From: Gracilaria caudata
Lineage: Eukaryota; Rhodophyta; Florideophyceae; Gracilariales; Gracilariaceae
Assembly (NCBI GenBank): GCA_030374735.1
Contig: JASCIV010000872.1
Location: 1 to 10,983, forward strand
Length of the DNA: 10,983 nucleotides
Direction of reading: 5' to 3'
Made by a program: the position numbers and the translations under genes. Positions 6,832-10,983 of this stretch are shown piece after piece. Numbering within the stretch: position 1 is the first letter of the stretch; each line of letters starts with the position of its first letter. The notes under the pieces were generated by a model. The model was not told where the DNA came from and ran no database searches. It saw only the letters and a list, made by a program, of their open reading frames with translations.

Positions 6832-7250
6832 GACGTTGTTAGCGGGGTAGAACCAAACGGACTGAATATGATGCTTAATCGGCCACCGTTGTGCGCGGTA
6901 GTAGACGTGAGGATATGCGGGACGGCCCTAGCGTTTAGCGAAATACGGATTGGGTAGAGGAGAGAATAACGATTGCGCCAAATAAACGACGTGAGGGCTG
7001 CGCCGTGCAGGCAGAAAAGTGACACTAAAGCAATCACGGAGAGTGGCTTCCAACACAAAGTATGACTCGGGCACGCACACCCCCGACGCACAAGCCACGA
7101 GAAAACGATGAACAAGAGGCAAGCGTTGGTGGTTGCCCGGAAGGTCACAGCGTAAGGCGACGAGAGATAGAGAGCACGGGGAGGAAGTCAAGAGGGGGAC
7201 GGAGGCGAGCGGAGGAAGGAAAGAGAACGGAACGTGCTGCAACAGCCCAA
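6832..7250 (-). promoter_or_regulatory. Upstream region of the kinase gene with a pyrimidine-rich tract
   Basis: Read in the direction of the kinase gene, about 7159-7232 is a CT-rich tract (purine-rich on the + strand, e.g. GGAGGAAGGAAAGAGAACGG), some 330-400 bases before the ATG. Such tracts occur in TATA-less eukaryotic promoters and can form triplex DNA. I see no clear TATA box between the tract and the ATG. A CCAAT (ATTGG on the + strand, near 6949) lies about 120 bases upstream of the ATG. The transcription start cannot be placed, and several overlapping open frames on both strands look like composition effects. Confidence 0.3.
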
Positions 7251-7740
7251 TGGTACGACGGGGAGCGCTCAGTTAGTTGCGAAGGGGAGAGCAAAGCAGA
7301 CTACAGGGGGTGGCACGAGGGTTGTCACAAGGCGGTTGCGCGCGAAAGCGACTCTTTTTGGAAAGGCGCAAGGGCTTTCTGGGTGGCACGATAGCTGCGC
7401 TGGGGCCGCGGCCTGTCTGGCGGTTGGCTCGGCGCCGTGCGCGCAGCCCGCGCGGTGGCTCGATGCGCTAGAGGATGGGTAGCCGCGCGGCTACTGTGCG
7501 CTGTACAGCTGGGCTGTGGTTATGCCGTCGTGCTTACGGGGCGCCAAACGGTTTCTAATCTGCGTGTCGCGCGATCGGCAGTGCTGCGCGCTTCGCGCGG
7601 GTGAATCGTTCACATGATGGCATGTTGCATGCGTCTCGCCTGTTGCGCTCAAGGCAATGTCAAGCCCAGCGCGCCTCGCAGAGCTTCGGCCAACAAGTAC
7701 TGCACAGTGCGCATTATCACCCCTAACCAACAGGGAACGC
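7251..7740. other. GC-rich intergenic patch
   Basis: There is no convincing gene. GC-rich words and CpG are frequent, including CGCG-rich strings such as GCGCGCTTCGCGCG near 7588. Several frames stay open on both strands because of composition. This could be a CpG-island-like upstream region of the kinase gene or of an unseen gene. Confidence 0.4.
7479..7494. repeat. Perfect 16-bp palindrome
   Basis: GTAGCCGCGCGGCTAC is its own reverse complement. A 10-bp palindrome, GCTGTACAGC, follows at 7500-7509 after five bases. Both sit in the GC-rich patch at about 7380-7720. Perfect palindromes with no loop suit a dimeric protein-binding site better than an RNA hairpin. Confidence 0.8.
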
Positions 7741-9230
7741 TACCCTTGTAGTGTAAAGCCCGTTCCTCGTTCCAACGGCGCTGAAACTTGTTCCAGAGAT
7801 CTGACTGTTCCCCATTTTCGTAAAAGGGTATGAAGGATATCCAGAAGAACGAGAATCATCAGTGCTCTTCTCTGCAACATTATTCTGTACCATTTTGCTC
7901 CACGAGAAGAATTCACGCCATTTTCTACTTCGCCGCAACTGCTGCAAGCTCTTTTAAGGAGAAAAGGAGAACGAAGATCATGTCCTCGTCATGAGTAGAA
8001 TCCTTCTGATATTGCACTACTGTCGACAACTTCTGATTACAAGCAACGGCAAAACTAAGCAAAGAATAGGCAACTGATTACCCCAAAAACACAAGTTGTC
8101 GTAGCATAACTGGCGGAGTGCGCGCGGACACATTAGTAGTGTTTAGAAGGTTTCCGCAAACTGGTCTGACCAAAATGCCATCAACTTGGTCGCGTACAGG
8201 CTTCTCATGGCATACCGGAGACGCCAAAGCCAAGAACGCTTACAAAGAAAGGAGAAAACCGCCTACCTCCTAAACTCTGGTTGCGAAAGATGTCGTAGTC
8301 GCATCATAACACATGCTCACATTGTTGGGGATACAAATGCAACACATTCAGTAGTTGCTGTGACAGTGTCGAGGAATCCGAGGATTCCAATTTGATACAT
8401 AAGAGCCCTCCCATATGTCCAACTGCTAATCATGTAACACGATTCTCATGACCTTAGTCTGGTTCTTCAAATTCTTTAATCATGCACACTCTGTAACATA
8501 CAAGTGAAATCCACATTTTGTGAATCCAATTGTCTCTAAGGGAAGAGCATGTTTATCCAACTTACTTTTGCTCTACCTGTAGTATTAGACAACGCACAGA
8601 GTGAAGACGAGTGGCTTTATGCAGTAGGTCATACAAAGAAAACAAGAACCTTGGTTGCGGCCATAGAGCTGACTTTTGGCGAGACCTTTCATCCGTTACT
8701 TGTCTGAAGCATGCACAGTATGTGTGCTACAATTTCTGGTTACCCTCGAGTCTTCGATTTGCGGTTCTTTTGGCGACGAACCTGCTGGCTTTTGTCCCAG
8801 TGTTATGAACGCAAACTTCGATAAAGCACAATCACTGGACGAAGTCTATGAACCTGAAAAAAAGGCATTTCAATTCATAAGATATACACATTCTTCCCGC
8901 GTACTTCGAAATGGATAGTAAACTAAAATTCTTTCCCTATTTAGAACCCCAGAGCACAAAACCTATCTTCTCTAAACAGACCAATTCCATTTTGATCATC
9001 GATCCCATCTTCAGCCAGCTCTTCAGTCTTTGGCCTTTCCTAGTTTATCTTTTCTTTGCATTGCTTGCAGTGCAACGCACTTTTCGTTAGCAAACTTTTG
9101 CCCTAATAGACACAATGTGCAACATATTTGGGCAAAATTTTGTCATTGTAGTTGCCCTTCCAGGGAAGTATGTGTGAACACCATTTTAAAAGAACCAAAC
9201 GGTGCGGGTGGTGACAACCCAAGTGCTTGA
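7741..9230. other. AT-richer spacer without recognisable gene
   Basis: Open frames are short on both strands (the longest about 80 codons) and none shows a domain, a codon pattern or a repeat I can support. No tRNA, inverted terminal repeat or transposase motif was found by eye. It may be plain intergenic DNA or an eroded mobile element. Confidence 0.5.
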
Positions 9231-9234
9231 GAGT

Positions 9235-9480
9235 ACCAGCCTAGAAAGGCAAAACAAACCAATATGTGTAGCTCAGTGGTTTGTAAAAAAAACAGAAAAC
9301 CAAACACGGGCCAAAAAACAAAGAAAGATGAAGAACCAAATAAACAGATCCGAACAACCAAAGGAAACCAGTAGCGCAACTCAACAAAAATAACACAACA
9401 CTCCAAAACGAAACAAACAACAACAAATACAAGACAAAAAGCTGCAAAGCGCCTACAATTCAAAACCTGGCAAAGAGCTT
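9235..9480. repeat. A/C-rich, T-depleted low-complexity tract
   Basis: The + strand is dominated by A and C with very little T (words such as AACAAACAACAACAAATACAA). A second A-rich stretch lies at 9700-9800. The minus strand is therefore T/G-rich and translates to a Phe/Val/Leu string that mimics membrane protein. I read this as a composition effect. Near the left end the + strand has TAGCTCAGTGGT (9269-9280), which matches the tRNA A-box, followed by an A8 run. Confidence 0.55.
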
Positions 9481-10085
9481 GAAGAAAGCGAAAAACGAAT
9501 AGATTAGAGCCAACACGCAAGGCCACTCTCTAGGCCTAGTACGCGGCTCCAATCCAACTGAAGACGGAGACACAAGCCCACTCTGAAGGGGGTGTGACAA
9601 AGAAGTTGAAGTCGTGGAGCAGTTGACGTCCAGGAGAAAAGAAGCGACCTGGTAGACTGCTTGGATGTTCTAGACGTACGGAGGTCAGGAAGAAATTCCG
9701 TAACTGAAAAAAAAACAACGAACAAGACGATAGATCAAAGCACAATTAATAAACTAAACGAAAAGAACAAACCGGCAAGACGACAAAAAACAGAATGTGA
9801 CGGAGAAACCCTCTTGTGGTTGAGTAAGAGGCTGAATGACAACCAACAATATTCGCAGCAGTGCACCACCAGCTCATCATGGGGTAGCACTATGTGGTTA
9901 GTGGTGGGTGGGGCGGTAGACCAAGCCGCCCAAAAACAAAAAAAAAGAAAGAGGAAGAAAGGTTGGTGGCAGGGAAGCACTGACTGTGCTGAAGGAGGAT
10001 GGGGGGTGCAAAAGGGAAAGATGGTCTGAGGGAGGAAGGGAGTGGTCTGCCCGAGTTGAGGTTGACGACTGCGCGCCTCCAACTC
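9481..10085. other. Low-complexity intergenic region
   Basis: Mixed sequence is followed by an A-rich patch (9700-9800) and then a G-rich patch (9885-10035, with GGTGGGTGGGGCGG near 9903). A 10-bp palindrome CTAGGCCTAG is at 9530-9539. Minus-strand frames here (for example 9735-10082) are open through T-rich and C-rich runs and have no recognisable domain. Confidence 0.4.
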
Positions 10086-10088
10086 GGG

Positions 10089-10100
10089 GGTTTATATAGA
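10089..10100 (-). promoter_or_regulatory. Possible TATA box
   Basis: On the minus strand the sequence reads TCTATATAAACC, containing a canonical TATATAAA (10091-10098 on the + strand). A minus-strand transcript would start near 10060-10070 and run into the strand-asymmetric region. On the + strand the same bases read TTTATATAGA, so direction is not certain. No gene is visible in either direction. Confidence 0.3.
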
Positions 10101-10113
10101 CAATTCATAAACA

Positions 10114-10257
10114 GAATGCACTCTAACCATGCATAGTGTGATAGCTAGTAACGTTCCGTAAGCTAGGGTACTATTTGTAGGAATGCACTGTCACCAGAAT
10201 AGAGGTAGATATCCTGTCCCAGAAGAGCTCACCATCCTGTAACGTTTTGTCAGCTAG
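10114..10257. repeat. Imperfect duplicated module
   Basis: Two blocks occur twice in the same order. GAATGCACTCTAACCA (10114-10129) recurs as GAATGCACTGTCACCA (10181-10196). GTAACGTTCCGTAAGCTAG (10148-10166) recurs as GTAACGTTTTGTCAGCTAG (10239-10257), 16 of 19 identical. The second copy has about 24 extra bases between blocks. It starts close downstream of the possible TATA box (+ strand sense). Confidence 0.65.
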
Positions 10258-10426
10258 ATTCAGGTCACGCCATCAATGCGTGCCATGATGGGTAGCACGA
10301 CGTGGGGTATAGAGTTTCACGGAGGTGCAGAGGATGAGTTGGTGCGCAGGGCGACACGCCACGGTGGCACTTCGTAATCTATGTCCATACCAGAGGGCAC
10401 AGGGCTGATCGCCAGGTTTGTTCAGA

Positions 10427-10436
10427 GGGGGGGGGG
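10427..10436 (+). repeat. G10 homopolymer
   Basis: Ten consecutive G. This is a likely sequencing and replication slippage site, so the length may not be exact. Confidence 0.9.
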
Positions 10437-10721
10437 CACTCGTCTCCTTTCATGCACGCAAGACAGCGCAGTTGGTTTCCCAGCGCGCTGGGTAGCGTGC
10501 TTCGTTAGTTGTGCATGCCAAGCAGCACGCCAGAATTTCAGAAATGTGCACGCGCGGCAGCGCAACACTCGTTCTCAGCGCGCTTGGCGGCGCGCGCTAT
10601 ACTCATTGCGTGTGTGCAGGGGCGTACGACCGCGCCCTGGCACTTTCCCTGTTGTGGGCGCCATGACGCGCGACGGTACTCCATATGCGCGGCGACTACG
10701 AATGGTGCGAAATCCACAGAT

Positions 10722-10742
10722 ACACACACACACACACACACA
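10722..10742. repeat. (AC)10 microsatellite
   Basis: Ten AC units plus a final A are followed by degenerate CA-rich sequence up to about 10760. This is a typical eukaryotic dinucleotide microsatellite. Confidence 0.95.
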
Positions 10743-10983
10743 AGCCAGCACACGCACACAAAACGCATTACATCGTGGCAGTGGCGGCGTCACTTCAGTC
10801 CGCCAAATTTTTCACGAAGTGGTGATGAGGGTGGTGGCGCTTGGCCTCAGCAACCGTAGTCATCACACGACCAGTAACGATAGCAGTCCTTTCATTAGAA
10901 CGACGAAATGATAGCGGAATAGCGTGACACGCAGCACTCCTTTCAGCAATGCAGACGCGCCAAAATAGACGAGTCCTGTGTAA

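Larger units (their letters stand above)
10258..10983. other. Intergenic region with simple repeats and a palindrome
   Basis: No gene is supported. The longest open frame (10381-10911, +) runs through a G10 run and an AC microsatellite and has no domain. Present are a perfect 14-bp palindrome CCCAGCGCGCTGGG (10479-10492) and a near copy of its left half, CAGCGCGC, about 95 bases further on. A 7-bp inverted repeat, GCGTGCT / AGCACGC, lies near 10495-10530. Confidence 0.45.

Noticed and set aside
9143..9526. Hydrophobic 127-codon minus-strand frame
   Set aside because: The Phe/Val/Leu content is produced by the T/G-rich strand of a low-complexity tract, not by membrane helices of a real protein.
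10381..10911. 176-codon + strand frame
   Set aside because: It passes through a G10 run and an AC microsatellite, has no domain, and three other frames are open over the same stretch.
1..10983. tRNA, rRNA and transposase genes
   Set aside because: No complete A-box/B-box pair, no rRNA core sequences recognised, and no DDE or reverse-transcriptase motifs found in any long frame.

Overview
The window looks like nuclear DNA from a eukaryote, most likely a protist or alga with intron-poor genes. Long non-coding spacers contain microsatellites, low-complexity tracts and palindromes. The two convincing genes are single uninterrupted reading frames with good Kozak contexts, no Shine-Dalgarno sites and no operon spacing. 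One encodes a cyclin-box protein with a polyalanine tract, and the other a tyrosine-kinase-like (TKL) protein kinase fused to a TIR domain. I cannot name the species. An intron-poor lineage such as a red alga would fit, but this is only a guess from gene style.

Layout. Bases 1-238 hold the lysine/arginine-rich 3' end of a reading frame that enters from the left edge. Bases 239-1040 are a T-depleted tract built from degenerate GCGA/GAGC words. Bases 1041-1240 carry a dense cluster of perfect hairpins. Two of these have complementary tetraloops. Bases 1241-2015 are the upstream region of the cyclin-like gene, with two CCAAT boxes. The cyclin-like gene is at 2016-3131 (+). After a 1.1 kb spacer comes the 870-residue kinase gene at 4219-6831 (-), so the two genes are convergent. 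Its upstream region is pyrimidine-rich on the coding strand. From 7250 to the right edge I find no convincing gene. That stretch holds a GC-rich patch with a 16-bp palindrome, a plain AT-rich spacer, an A/C-rich strand-asymmetric tract, a possible TATA box, a duplicated module, a G10 run and an AC microsatellite.

The main result is the 870-residue protein. It has an N-myristoylation signal and polybasic patch, then a disordered linker, a divergent macro-like region, a TIR domain and a complete TKL-type kinase domain. The macro-like plus TIR portion resembles, from memory, a bacterial pair of domains, while the kinase is eukaryotic in type. The kinase catalytic residues are all present. The position where TIR NADases carry the catalytic glutamate appears to be alanine. 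This suggests a membrane-attached receptor-like kinase in which macro-TIR acts as a sensing or scaffolding module, which would be an unusual eukaryotic immune or stress signalling protein. Nothing in the sequence shows that the cyclin-like gene works with it.
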